Source: Ariolimax columbianus
Taxonomy: Eukaryota; Mollusca; Gastropoda; Stylommatophora; Arionidae
NCBI GenBank assembly: GCA_036924085.1
Contig: JAVGWX010000002.1
Location: 47,446,416-47,510,415, forward strand
Length of the DNA stretch: 64,000 nt
Direction: 5' to 3'
In this document: positions 33,291 through 44,302 of the stretch, in pieces
Numbering within the stretch: the first letter of the stretch is position 1
Layout: every line of letters begins with the position of its first letter
Program-made: the position numbers and the translations under genes
Notes under the pieces: generated by a model
The model's input: only the letters and a program-made list of their open reading frames with translations
What the model was told of the DNA's origin: nothing
The model's database searches: none

Positions 33291-34149
33291 TTTGTGTAGG
33301 CTCTGGGCGTGACTTATGTGTTCTGTCTATTTGTGGATGTTGTTTTATTGCGTTGTCTATGTCAGCTTGACTGGTGTGTTTACTGTGTATGTTGTGTTTG
33401 TTTGTGTATGTAGTATTATGTCTGTCTGTCTAATTTGCAAGTGTGATTTACATGTTAGAGACTTTACTGTGGTTGGCTTCAGTTTTCTATGAAGTGGAGG
33501 GGCCAGTTCCAATTCTCGCTGTCGTTGATACTTTAGTAATACACCAACATAAATTTACAGATGGATCAACTGTAGAGTGTTATTAGATACGGACCGGACC
33601 CGATATGTCTGCATAAGAAACGAGCGAAGGTGCCGGTTCAATCCTCACTCATTATATACGTAGCTGTAGTGCTCATGCATCATTTATATGTTATGGCTAA
33701 TCATTTGTGATTATTAAGAACTCACATCCATGACCTACAATAATAAAGCCAAAATGCAGATAATATTATATATTTGCTGCGAGGTGTTATCTCATATCAC
33801 TGTAAAGCTCAATCATAACACGACAGACCCTGATGCACTTGGGACACATATACAAAGAGTTATGGGATCGTTGTGCAGTGTTCTTTTTGGCAGCTCGCTT
33901 TCTCTGCGATGATATTCCGCTCGGCGATCTGAACACCTGGTGTGATGCTAGAGTGACAGGCGGATCGGTTCTGGGAAAGTGGATGTCAGGAAGTGACATC
34001 AATGTTGAAGTACATCAGAGACAATTAAACGAAATTTCTGAAGTGTTTCTTCTGCCCCCAAAGACGGGCACCTGCCTATCAATAAGCAGCAGTTTGATAA
34101 GGTGATTATCGGGCATGCGAGCACAAGGTACTTTTGTCTGGGATCTTAG
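33291..34149. other. Unassigned sequence
   Basis: No gene or repeat recognised. A 90-codon frame at 33833-34105 has no identifiable domain. Confidence 0.4.
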
Positions 34150-34505
34150 GAGAAGTTTATGGATGTTCAACAACTCCTGTCCTCAAGCGCTGAACGGTCG
34201 GAGAAGTTTATGGATGTTCAACAAGTCCTGTCTTCAAGCGCTGAACGGTCGGAGAAGTTTATGGATGTTCAACAAGTCCTGTCCTTCAGCGCTGAACGGT
34301 CGGAGAAGTTTATGGATGTTCAACAAGTCCTGTCCTCAAGCGCTGAACGGTCGGAGAAGTTTATGGATGTTCAACAACTCCTGTCCTTCAGCGCTGAACG
34401 GTCGGAGAAGTTTATGGATGTTCAACAAGTCCTGTCCTCAAGCGCTGAACGGTCGGAGAAGTTTATGGATGTTCAACAAGTCCTGTCCTTCAGCGCTGAA
34501 CGGTC
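34150..34505. repeat. 51-bp minisatellite, seven units
   Basis: Units 'cggagaagtttatggatgtt' + 'caacaagtcctgtcctcaag' + 'cgctgaacggt' alternate between 'cctcaag' and 'ccttcag' variants. Because 51 is a multiple of three, two overlapping plus frames stay open (179 and 141 codons) with a 17-residue repeat. The simultaneous openness of two frames argues against coding. Confidence 0.95.
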
Positions 34506-35037
34506 TGAGACGACAGCTCATGTGGAAACCATTTTACTGTCTGGCATGGTTACTATACAACGGCCCTGTTTCTTATGTACGTAGAAAAGTGGTTAGCACT
34601 TCACCACAAAACATTTTTACCTTGGTGGCGACTCTGCTGCCTTGTCGGTTCTAGACAATTGCTTGTAGTCTACCAAACACAGAGCTGACCTTTGTAATCC
34701 TGTTCTTGACCCCAGATTCGATATTAATTTCAATTGTTAGAGTACTGCTTTTGTAGGTGAAGTCGTCGACTGTTTGAGACGTTGGTTGTGTGTAGCATAA
34801 CTTCCAGGGAGCAGGCTAGAAGAGTTCCCCTGTTTTCCTAACGTTGATAGTCGGACAAAATTCTTCATGGCAAACTGCAGTTCTTATTCTGAGCATGTTG
34901 TAATGGCGCAGTGTTCAGCAAAGGGGAGATCAAGACATGGCTTCCTTCCCCTTGATGTCAGTCTGGGAAGGCTACAGACATATCTCTTTCTTGCAAGATT
35001 AGGATAACCACCACACTGGCACTTTAAAGAAAATAAT
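34506..35037. other. Unassigned sequence
   Basis: No gene or repeat recognised. Confidence 0.4.
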
Positions 35038-35350
35038 ATGTTGTTGTTGTTATCCCATAGTTGCTGGACAAGCCTGATCCTAGAAGCCCAATGCCATACT
35101 TATATAAATACAGGTCTTCTTTAATTGTTTCACTGCTTTATGCAGAGTATTGACAGTTGTTGGCGGTGCTTGTAAGAATCTTTTTCTCATGCCTGCAAGC
35201 GCTTTGCACTGAATAGGTAGGTGTCTGTTTCATCAGGGTGAGAGCACTGTCTGCACAAGAGCAGGTGCTGAGGATTGGTGCGGTTTAAATTTACTTTATT
35301 TACTCTGGTGTGTCCTGTTTGGAACTGAAGGATAAGACTTTTCTCTATTC
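35038..35350 (-). pseudogene. LINE 3' end, family L, copy 2
   Basis: The minus strand is homologous to 21375-21700, with a 'ttccaaacaggacacaccag' region (FQTGHT), 'ttgtgcagacagtgctctca' (LCRQCSH) and a 'gggataacaac' tail. Broken by several stops. It ends in AAC repeats (TGTTGTTGTTGTT at 35040-35052). Confidence 0.7.
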
Positions 35351-35614
35351 TTTGAAGTCAATAAATAATATGATACCCCCGTTTAAATGACACCGATATG
35401 CTATATATGTGACTCAGTAAATATTATCATGTGTCCCTGCAGTTGCCACCACGTAATGTACAGGCAAGAGTTGTACATTATCCCAGACAAACACCAAGCT
35501 GTTCTTTACCATGGTCTTAAACCTGTGGCCCTTTGATCAGCAGACACCAGCCACCAGCGATGCCAAGTAATATTTGTTCTAAATAATAGTGTACAACTGA
35601 CACAAAGACTCGTT
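35351..35614. other. Unassigned sequence
   Basis: No gene or repeat recognised. Confidence 0.4.
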
Positions 35615-35800
35615 CGTGAACACACACACACACGCAGACATACACACATGCATATACACACTTACACACATAGGAACGAACACATACACACACACACACA
35701 CAAACACACATAAAGACTCGCGTACGCACCACACACATAAACATACATGCACACACACACACAGGAACACACACACTGGAACACACATACACACACACAT
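35615..35800. repeat. (CA)n-rich microsatellite
   Basis: About 185 bp of interrupted CA repeat. The Cys/Val-rich and Thr/His-rich ORFs across it are artefacts. Confidence 0.95.
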
Positions 35801-36319
35801 ATATTTATAACCAAAAATATGTGAGATGAAGGGCAGTAAGGCTGCAGCTAACAGAGTACAAAGAATAAACAAGACAATCTGACGTGTGATCTTACAACAA
35901 AAAAGAACAGACACTCTAATACAGAATGGAACGCTGCAATAAATCGTATGCATCTAAGTGGAACAAAAACACAATAAAAGAAACAAAGGGAATTAATTAA
36001 AAGCAGGAATTAAAAGGATAGAAGACAGGGCGGAGGGCAGGGCGTGGCGGGAGGAGGTAGGGGGGATTAAATGTGGCGGATATAGATTCAAGATGAGGAG
36101 AATGAATCTCGAAATAGACCTTATCGCAAATAACAGAGAGTTGGTGGATATATAGAGAGGGAGTTGAACGTTAGAAAGGAGGAGGAGAAGAGGCAGTCGT
36201 GTGCAAAGATGAGTAGCCAAATGATTGAATGTATGCGTGTATAAGGGGTATAATGTGGGACGGATTGAACAGTAAGGAGAAAGAGGAGAAGCGATTGGTA
36301 CAGAAGGTTGAGAATAAGC
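35801..36319. other. Unassigned sequence
   Basis: Purine-rich between about 35990 and 36290. No gene recognised. Confidence 0.4.
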
Positions 36320-36728
36320 CAGTGGGCTCCAGGTAAGATGTCCGCCTCGAGTGGAGGGGACTCAGTGGGCTCGAGGTAAGATGTCCGCCTCGAGTGGAGG
36401 GGGCTCAGTGGGCTCGAGGTAAGATGTCCGCCTCGGATGACGAAGATCGCAGATTCGAATCACAGTAGAAACCCGAACTATTTCATGTAGAACTTTTGGT
36501 AAAGATTTCCCCGATCTCTGGGTATTGAATCTCTGGGAAGTGAGATCGGACTCGCGCGTGTACACTGTCGAACACGTTAAAAATCCATGGCCAGTTAGAA
36601 ATAGAAAAGAGTAGGTGTCAAGGCCACTTTCCGGACACAATTTAAAATCCATGTTTACACAAAAATTTAAAAATCTACCCAAACTATTTGTATTCTTCGG
36701 CTACCTGGCAACCAGTATTCCAACATGT
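36320..36728 (+). mobile_element. SINE family E, copy 3, with tandemly triplicated head
   Basis: The body aligns with family E (complement of 13078-13453), including the B-box-like 'gattcgaatcac' near 36452-36463. The A-box half of the head, 'cagtgggctcgaggtaagat' plus 'gtccgcctcg', occurs three times with a 43-bp period (starts near 36320, 36363 and 36406). Only the last copy continues into the B-box and body. The 3' end reads 'accagtattccaac'. Confidence 0.85.
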
Positions 36729-36739
36729 AATGTCAAGAT

Positions 36740-37083
36740 TTTTCTGTAGAATACTCTGGACAAATATAACAAATATAAGACAAATATTGACATTCGACAA
36801 GAGTTGAATATGGAGGACTGGTTTATCAATTCCATTTTACCCAGAAAATGTAAATACTTTGGTCACATCAAGAGACACAACGGTCTTCAGAGAACAGTGA
36901 CGGAAAGTATGGTGCCAGGCAAAAGAGGCAGGGTAGACCAAGAAGACTATGGCTCCGAGATATCCAGGAATGCCTGGGTATGACTGAGGCGGAGGCTGGA
37001 GTTTTGGCAAGGGAAAGAGTTTCTTTCAGACAGGCTGTCATGGGAGCGACGTTCAATAAAGGACGTGCTACAAGATGATGATG
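36740..37083 (+). mobile_element. 5'-truncated RTE-type LINE, 344 bp
   Basis: Homologous to the 3' end of the full-length element at 48747-52095. It shares 'tggtttatcaattcc', 'tactttggtcacatcaagag', 'atggtgccaggcaaaagagg' and the 'gatgatgatga' tail. The 11-bp target-site duplication 'aatgtcaagat' is at 36729-36739 and 37084-37094. The encoded tail (C-terminal domain after RT) is frameshifted. It abuts SINE E copy 3 on the left and a short tandem repeat on the right. Confidence 0.9.
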
Positions 37084-37260
37084 AATGTCAAGATCATGGA
37101 CGAGTGTAGAATTGCTGGTTGCATGTCAAGTTTGCTGCACAAAAAGTAATGTTAGAATCACGGATGGATGTAGAGTTACTGGTTGCGTGTCAAGTTTGCT
37201 GCACTAGAAGTAATATTAGAATCACAAACGAATGTAAAATTGCTGGTTTGTGTTATCTTG
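37084..37260. repeat. Short tandem repeat of ~65-70 bp
   Basis: About 2.5 copies of a unit containing 'gttgc.tgtcaagtttgctg' and 'gaatcac..a..gatgta'. Confidence 0.8.
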
Positions 37261-38184
37261 TGATTGTCAGAGTTATGAAATGACAAGCATATATTGGATT
37301 GTCAGGAATTGTGTCACGAGTTGCAGGAATGGAACCACTGTTACCTTTGGAGTATGCAGGATAAGGAGACTATAGAGGAGTGTGTAGAGGTTAGGAACAT
37401 CATCATGTAAAAACTATTGATATTGAAACCACCACTGCAAATTCTCTAATGATGCTGCCTGTAAAGCGATCATCTGTAGTGTAGACGTATGCTTAACTTG
37501 AAGCCAAAAGGCGAATCATTAAATACATGATTTCAGATTAACAATGCCAATATTTTAACAGGGTCAGCGGAATAGTAATTGCCTTTCAACATAAATCGTT
37601 TAAGAAATGGCAATCCCTTACATATTTCGACGAGGACAGTTTAATACCACCCATATATGAATGACCTCAATTCTGAGAACACAGAATTGCACGACTGAGC
37701 GTCGTTGGGCAAATGTTGTGGCCCACTCACTTGTCCTAATTAGCCCTGAAGTGCATTCATACTTCATGTTTTTCCTGCCACTTACTTTTCGTGTCCTGTG
37801 CCCCATGTCAGATATCATATTTTAAATAGTGGGCTGCACACATTGCCTTTTAGTTCCTCCTCAGAATGTCATACATATTGCACGTTTCAATGAAGTTTGG
37901 GCAGATCATCAGGTGGTTTGTCTGATAATGCCTTGTAGTCGTGTGTCACATCAACCCTGCATGCCCATCTCTTTAAGTTCTTCCTGCATCGTATACACCA
38001 GTTCTGGGTCTAGTGGCTACTGTGTTGCATAAGGCAAGTGGTATCCAGGCGCAGGTTAGTCCCGCAGCTAGATCCAGGGAGACCTGCGTCAGTTCATTCC
38101 ATTTTTTTTCTTCGATGCGGTGTTTTCTATAACTTTTTTGTGGGGGCTATGCTGGCTGTAAGGAACTTCGTCTAGATTAGTGTC
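37261..38184. other. Unassigned sequence
   Basis: No gene recognised. Short ORFs lack features. Confidence 0.4.
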
Positions 38185-38310
38185 TTGTACACATCATCTG
38201 GTATCTTGTACATATCATCTGGTGTCTTGTACACATCATCTGGTATCTTGTACACATCATCTGGTGTCTTGTACACATCATCTGGTATCTTGTAAACATC
38301 ATCTGGTATC
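38185..38310. repeat. 21-bp minisatellite
   Basis: Six or seven copies of 'tcttgtacacatcatctggt' plus one base. Confidence 0.95.
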
Positions 38311-38969
38311 AAAACAGGGTGCTCTAGATTGTTTGCCTGTTTCTCTTCAATTTCTGATTCAGCACTTCCTTGTGTCTCAGGTCTACGCCAATTACGGAGT
38401 ATATTTTTTTCAGTTGGAGTAGGTTTTAGACAACTTATGACTTAGCCAGTCTCAGTTATTTCTATATCAATAAGTTTGACGTGTTCAGAGTTTTGTTTTC
38501 CAAACTGGTACGGCGTACCATTAACACAAAGTGAGTTATCTGCTGGCATGACAGTTGGTTATTTAGTTATGGGAAACGTGAATTATCCTGGCGGGATCGA
38601 ACGGTATATTCTTAATGAATTTCCCTCGCGTCTACTGCTTTTTGTTTCATACCGGGTATTTCACAAGGTGCCACCATTTTTATGTTTTCAAGTCTGAAAT
38701 GGTTTGGTAGGATGTCTTCGCCAGTGGAGGACATTGCTTTTAAATAGTAGTTGGTTTCGTTTGAATTGTATCGTTGAGTCTTCGTTAAGGTCAGAAATAT
38801 GCTTTCGATATGTGGAATCTTCAGATCGTTTTTGTTAGCTCAACAGAGGCCTTGCATTTTGCGCGGATTGAGTTTAGTTTAAACACACCTTTATTTACGA
38901 TTCAGCGAACAGACGTTGTATGTCTCGTTACAACTTATAGCGTCTTTTAACTGCCGCCCGCCTGAGTTA
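38311..38969. other. Unassigned sequence
   Basis: No recognisable gene. It could hold eroded upstream parts of the LINE remnant at 39160-40010, but no motif could be matched. Confidence 0.35.
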
Positions 38970-39150
38970 TGTCAGTGGTATGAATTCATGTACAAATGTT
39001 CTAAGCGTCTTGTAACTGTGTAATGTATGTGGTATGAACTCATCTACAAATGTTCTAAGCGTCTTGTAACTGTGTTATGTCCGTGGTATGAACTCATCTA
39101 CAAATGTTCTAAGGGTCTTGTAACTGTTATGTTCGTGGTATGGACTCGTT
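38970..39150. repeat. 54-bp tandem repeat, about 3.5 units
   Basis: Units contain 'gtggtatgaactcatctaca', 'aatgttctaagcgtcttgta' and 'actgtgttatgt'. Confidence 0.9.
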
Positions 39151-39159
39151 TACACATTT

Positions 39160-40010
39160 TATTAACACCTTCTCCTTCGGTCAACTGATGCTATACTTCT
39201 AGTCTGATAAGGTTCACCAAGGAGACTGCGTTTCATGTCTTCCCAGGTCCGCTACAGCTTTTCGAGCACAGTCACTCCTCCGGGCCAGATTGCCTCTCTT
39301 TGGTCTGCATAAGAAAGGCAGTCCTGCATGATATGTTCTCGTATTTGCTTGGTGGCTCCGCAATTGCACGTGACGGTGTCTTTGAGACCCATTCTGTGGA
39401 GGATTGGCCTTCAGTCTGCAATTTCCCGTTCTATGTATGAAGATCTTTGTCTGCCCATCTTTGCCAAGCTTGTCTATGCTGTTGTCTTTTTATGACGTAT
39501 TCTTTGTGCTAGTCTCTCCATTCCGTCCTCATAGATCGTTATAGCTCTGTAGATGGCGAGTCTGCGTGTCACCACTTCCGGGGTTTGCGAGCTCATCTGT
39601 CATCTCGTTTAAAAGGATCCCACAGTGGGCCGGAATCCAATGTAGGACTAAATCTGTTTTTTGGGGGACGTCAATCCAATGTTATATTTTATTTCATGTG
39701 AGAGTCTAATCTTGTTTGTAGTTTGAGATGGCTTGGAGTACGTTCCTAGAGTGTACTAGATGAATCGTTCTTCTTGTATTTTGGTTGATAAGAATCTTTG
39801 TTGATGCATACACAGCTGTTGCTTCAGCTCTGAAACTGGTACAGGTCTACCCGGCTGATATGGATTGGTTTCCGGTGTGGGCGATGTAGATTGCACTATA
39901 TTCTATTTTGTCGTTCTTCGTGGCCGATCCATCTGTGTACACACATGTCCAAGAGCGGCTAAGGTACTGTTATTTTAGCTAATGTAGAACATGGTTTTCT
40001 GGTTCTATTG
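39160..40010 (-). pseudogene. RNase H-type LINE remnant
   Basis: Broken minus-strand frames read 'TCVYTDGSATKNDKIEYSA', 'SFRAEATAVYAS', 'LVLHWIPAHCGI' with 'NEMTDELA', then 'RMGLKDTVTCNCGAT', 'IREHIMQDC' and 'QREAIWPGG'. This is an RNase H domain (TDGS, E, HC, D residues still visible) followed by the CxCG...EHI...C cluster, as in the I-type LINEs at 27538 and 58136. It is far more diverged and riddled with stops, so it represents an older family. No RT was found upstream. Confidence 0.75.
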
Positions 40011-40059
40011 CCGAGTTCTTCTTTTTCTCCGTTATCCCTGGGACCTCCAAGATTATTTT

Positions 40060-40210
40060 GGACTGCTTCTTGCTCCGTATCCATACTTCTGGCTCCGTGT
40101 TCATGTTTCTGGCTCCGTATCCATGCTTTGTATCCATGGATCTGGCTCCGTATCCATACTTCTTGCTCCGTATCGATGGCTCTGGCTCTGTGTCCATGGT
40201 TCTGGAATGA
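40060..40210. repeat. 21-bp tandem repeat
   Basis: Imperfect units 'ctggctccgtatccatactt' plus one base. The plus frames read Ser/Leu/Tyr repeats without meaning. Confidence 0.85.
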
Positions 40211-40299
40211 ATGCTATGCACTTTTGGATTTCGGCTTCAAGGATGGATTTTCTTAGCGTCTTTTTACTGTGTTCCGTCTCCGATATTGGCTCCACAGTA

Positions 40300-40425
40300 C
40301 TATTATGTCAGTGATATTATTTTGTCACAAAAATGTCAGTGTTGTTATTATCTTGTCACAAAAATGCCAGTGTTGTTATTATCTTGTCACAAAAATGTGT
40401 GTTATTATCTTGTCACAAAAAGGGC
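40300..40425. repeat. ~31-bp tandem repeat
   Basis: Four units of 'gttattatcttgtcacaaaa' plus 'atgccagtgtt', with small length changes. Confidence 0.85.
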
Positions 40426-40560
40426 AGTGTTGCATTCTCTTCGCCACCTGCAGCTATTTAAAGATGGGGATAGTTTTGGCACACACAAGAGCTGTAATCA
40501 GTTTTGATCAGCCAAGTTCTCCAGCTCTTCGCCGTTAGTGTCTTGTTCATTGTACCCCAA

Positions 40561-40928
40561 TGTAGGGGAAGGACGACTTACGTCTTGTCAGGCAAAATAT
40601 ACTGATCGGACATGTTAGTCAGGTTCCGGCGAAACACACTGGACAAGACCCTTCCCTTTCTTTCTTGTAGCCCTTCCTGAAAACGGGCTGTTTCATGGCG
40701 GCCTGGCTAACAGGGTGAGGGATCGACGTGACCCCACATAGTAGTGAGCGACACGCAGATTTAGCCAAACATTTTACAACTACCTGGAAGACCCCGGTCA
40801 ACTTTCATCAGCACCTTCGTGATGTGAGGAAAACTACTGCAACCCGCCCCTTAACGTCCTTTTCAGTGCGCATAAAAGAGTAAACCTACTCATTGAGGGC
40901 ATTCCAAACAACAACAACAACAACAACA
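40561..40928 (+). repeat. SINE-like repeat, family D, copy 3
   Basis: Full-length alignment with 5595-5951 and the complement of 605-950. Landmarks are 'aaatatactgatcgg', 'gacaagacccttcc', 'ctgaaaacgggctg', 'gcctggctaacagggtgagg' and 'gatgtgaggaaaactactgc'. It ends in (AAC)n at 40911-40928. Confidence 0.75.
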
Positions 40929-41065
40929 CCTGTGTAGTGATGTCACAGTTTCCCAACCCACGTGACTATTGTATTATTTCGTGATCTGAAGTTATGAGGC
41001 TTTTGAAAAGCAAATTTTGTTTCGGGTGGTTTATATAATTAATATTATTGTGCACGATTGGGTTT

Positions 41066-41453
41066 CTTCTTCTTCTTCTTCTTCTTCTTCTTCTTCTTCT
41101 TCTTCTTCTTCGTTCGTTCTCAATCTCCCACTACCAAACCCTGAAAGGGTAAGTAGCAGAATGTAGTCCAGAGAACGGAATGCGTTGTGTCGTAGTTTAC
41201 AGGTTGGCTGCGATATTTGCACCTTTCGGTTCAACACATCCGACTTCAGCAAGCATTTTTTAAATACCGAGTTAGCATTCCCTCTTCGATCCTTTCTCCT
41301 TAGCCAGTCTGCCCTGCTGCAGCCTGTTATCCAGGATCACCGTGTGGAGTTGTAGAAGGGTCTTGGCAGCTCTGGTTTGCTGGTCCTGACGCTAGCAGTC
41401 AGCTATGGGTCGCTGACCACTGCAGCTCATGCGCTGCTCAGCATCTTGATCCC
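41066..41453 (-). mobile_element. SINE-like element, family B, copy 2
   Basis: A minus-strand copy of 15767-16110 with a long (GAA)n tail (CTT repeats at about 41066-41111). The 11-bp target-site duplication 'cgattgggttt' is at 41055-41065 and 41454-41464. It is 388 bp and longer than copy 1, because of the tail and an extra 'agcagcgcatgag' segment near its 5' end. Confidence 0.9.
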
Positions 41454-41859
41454 CGATTGGGTTTGACATGTGAGGATGTGGCTCACTGAGCTTATGTCTG
41501 ATGGGACAAAAATGGCTCTTCCAAATTGCTCATGTGGTTTCTGCACAGTAAGTCATTCCATTTATCTTTGATCATCGGTCAACGAACGACTGCACGATGT
41601 GTCTCTTGGACCAAATGTACATCGTATTTGCGCTAAGTGTATATCAGACAGTAATGTTTCTTTGTTATTAAAAAGTTCTTTGATGTTGACTGAAATGAAC
41701 TGGAGAGCTGTCTTTTAGTGAATATGATTCCCCTGCTCTTTCTAAGCCCCATAGCATACCTGCTGTTGGGGATGATGTGTTAAACACTTTAATAAACTAG
41801 GCCACAGCTTGTATTTTATGAAATAGATAGGCCAGATTCCTTTCTCATTTGATTTCCTT

Positions 41860-41930
41860 CATTGACAGTAAGTCATGTGTCCATCTATAACTGCCAATAT
41901 CGATATCCGAACCTGATACTTTTGCAGTAA

Positions 41931-41971
<41 letters not shown>

Positions 41972-42870
41972 GCGTCCATCGCAAGCGATGATGACAACTG
42001 CAGTCAGACACGTTGTGCTGCACCTCACCAGTGAGTTCGGAGGTGGCTGTATATTGCAATTCTGCCACGGAAAATCTTTCCACATATGTAGTATTTAATG
42101 TCAGAATTGGACATGTGAGTGTCAGTTGTTTTGTCTTTTCGGAAAGTGCGTGTTTTCTGCGCTTTGGAGATCTGGCGTTCTCAGCAATGAAGGTGCATCT
42201 GATGGTGGTTCTACGCCATGCCTCGCGGTCCTGTGCGAGGCATTCCCATGCGTTTGTATCTATGCTGACGCGTGTCAGAGATACTTTTAGGGAATCTTTA
42301 AAACGCTTCTTTTGACCACCGACTTGACGCAGGCCATCTTTGAGCTCACCATACATTAGTTGTTTTGGAATGCGGTTGTCTGGCATGCGCACGACGTGGC
42401 CAACCCACATAAACTGGGTATTCTGCAACAGTGTGTGGATGCTCGGAATTTTTTCCTTCATGAGGATCTCGGTGTCTGGTACCCTATCCGACAACTTTAT
42501 TTTGAACAATCTACGGAGGCAGCTTGTATGGAAGTGGTTTATTTTCCTAGCATACCTATTGCACGTAGTCCACGTCTCACTGGCATACAGAAGAGTTGAT
42601 AGCACTACGGCCTCGGTAGACTGAGTTTCATATCAATACTAAGACCCGACCCCCCACCCCACCCCCACCCCATCCCCTGATTCTAGACACTGTTGTACAG
42701 CCTCCCAAAGACAGCACTGGCCTTGGAGATTCTGTTACTGACCTCGCAGTCAATAATAGTTTCCCTGGAAAGAGTGCTGCCAAGGTACAAGAAGCTGTCT
42801 ACTGATTGGAGACGCTCGTTCTTGACTCGATATCTGGGTCTATTTTATCTGGATCTATTTTATTTCCACT
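41860..42870 (-). pseudogene. LINE 3' half (RT thumb and C-terminal domain), part of a 5'-inverted insertion
   Basis: The right end translates on minus to 'LQSVDSFLYLGSTLSRETI' and 'SNRISKASAVFGRLYNSV'. Then comes the 248-codon frame with 'LLYASETWTTCNRYARKIN', 'FMWVGHVVRMPDNRIPKQL' and 'GGQKKRFKDSLKVSLTRV', followed by degenerate C-terminal residues and an (ATT)n tail (AAT repeats at 41932-41971). A C-rich interruption lies at about 42645-42680. It is the post-RT region of an RTE-like LINE family; its RT core with FADD is missing. A piece of the same family lies in opposite orientation immediately to the right. Confidence 0.8.
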
Positions 42871-42929
42871 CTGTTTTGATTACAAACCTGATAGCTAACG
42901 ATGGACATGGCAGCAGACATTATGCTGAA

Positions 42930-43296
42930 GAGTGTTATGGCTAGTACACAGCCCTCGTCCACTTATACAAGCGAAAAGGAAATCGTGAATCCTGCGACAA
43001 CCACAGAGGAATCTCGACTGCTAGCAATATACTGGCACGAGTTATCCTCAACAGATTGATCGTTCACCTAGAACATGGTCTTCTTCCAGAAAGCAAGTGA
43101 GGCTTGAGATCAGGTCGTGGATCTGTGGATATGTGGATATGTGTATCTGTGGACCTGACCAAGGCGTTCGATACCGTCAACAGAGATGGACTTTGGAAGG
43201 CCATGGGGAAATTCGGCTGTTTAGGCAGTTTTCACGAAAGTTTGAATGTTAATGTGCTGAGTGATAGTGAAACGTCAAAGGACTTTCCTGTGAAGT
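42930..43296 (+). pseudogene. LINE RT core fragment, inverted relative to 41860-42870
   Basis: Plus frames read 'LVHLYKRKGNRESCDNHRGI', 'NILARVILNRLIVHLEHGLL', 'RSGRGSVDM', then 'VDLTKAFDTVNRDGLWKAMG' (RT palm with the first catalytic Asp) and 'NVNVLSDSETSKDFPVK'. This is the RT segment that would normally lie upstream of the 41860-42870 part. Its inverted placement with the 5' side inward fits twin-primed 5' inversion. A stop (tga) interrupts the 'LPESK.GLRSG' region. It ends where another LINE has inserted. Confidence 0.75.
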
Positions 43297-43305
43297 AAAT
43301 ATAAG

Positions 43306-44302
43306 CAGGCGACAAGCGCAGTCTCGGTAGAGGGAACGATTGGCGATTGGTTCCGTACGACGGTGGGTGTGAGACAGGGATGTATACTCTCCCCAACACT
43401 CTTCAATATATTCTTGGAGAGAATAACGGAGACGACCTTAAACGAACATGTTGGCACGGTTAAAATAGGTGACAGGCTTATCACAAACTTCAGATTTGCT
43501 GATGATATTGATGTATTGGTAGGCACAGAAAGGGAACTCCAGGAGTTGATTGGTAGATTGGATAGAGCGGCCCTGAGTTTTCGTATGGAAATAAATGCAG
43601 ATAAAACAAAGCTCATGACCAATAACATAACAGGGTTTAAATCTGTAATAGAGGCAAATGGGCAGGAACTTGGGATGGTAAAGCGTTTCAAATATCTGTG
43701 ATCGTTGATCAGCGAAGAGGGATCGAAGCCAGAGGTAATTGCAAGAATAGCACAAACAACAGCGGCGCTGACTCGGCTGAAACCTATATGGCAAGACAAG
43801 CGGCTCGCCCTCGGCATAAAAGTTAGACTAATGCGCTCTTTGGTGCTATCAACATTTCTGTATGCCTGTGAGACCTGGACCATTACAGCAGATATCCAGG
43901 GCAGAATACATGCAATGGAAATGAGGTGCTATAGAAAACTCCTAAATGTAACATATAAAGATCGTGTCACGAACGTAGTAATACGTCAGAGAGTTGAAGA
44001 CGCTATTGGTCCCTTTGAAGATCTGTTCACAGCTATTAAAAGACGAAAGATGGCCTGGTGCAGGCACGTCGCGAGGTCTAACGGAATTACCAACTCGATA
44101 CTCTTTGGTTCCGTACCGAGACAGAGAGGGCGAGGACGTCCAAGGAAGAGATGGGTGTACAACATCACTGAGTGGTCAGGTCTTCGTCCCGGTGAGATAC
44201 GTCAGGCGGCGACAGACAGAGAGGGATGGTGTGGGATTTTGGGAGTGTCTTCGTGTGTGCCCCAACGACCTGATGGGTTACGGGATGAACTGAACTGAAC
44301 TG
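43306..44302 (+). pseudogene. 5'-truncated LINE: RT C-terminal half, one nonsense codon
   Basis: The frame reads 'GVRQGCILSPTLFNIFLERI', 'FRFADDIDVLVG' (catalytic FADD), 'FRMEINADKTKLM' and 'FKYL', then a TGA near 43699. The same frame resumes with 'SLISEEGSKPEVIARIAQTT', 'LYACETWTITADIQGRIHAM', 'KRRKMAWCRHVARSNG', 'RQRGRGRPRKRWVYNITEW' and ends 'VPQRPDGLRDELN'. The 3' tail is a short AACTG tandem repeat. The 9-bp target-site duplication 'aaatataag' is at 43297-43305 and 44303-44311. Apart from the single nonsense codon the frame is intact over about 320 codons, so it is fairly young. EN and the N-terminal RT were lost by truncation. Confidence 0.88.

Noticed and set aside
34115..34654. 179-codon repetitive ORF (17-residue repeats)
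   Set aside because: Arises from a 51-bp array. A second overlapping plus-strand frame is also open, and there is no start context or flanking coding sequence.
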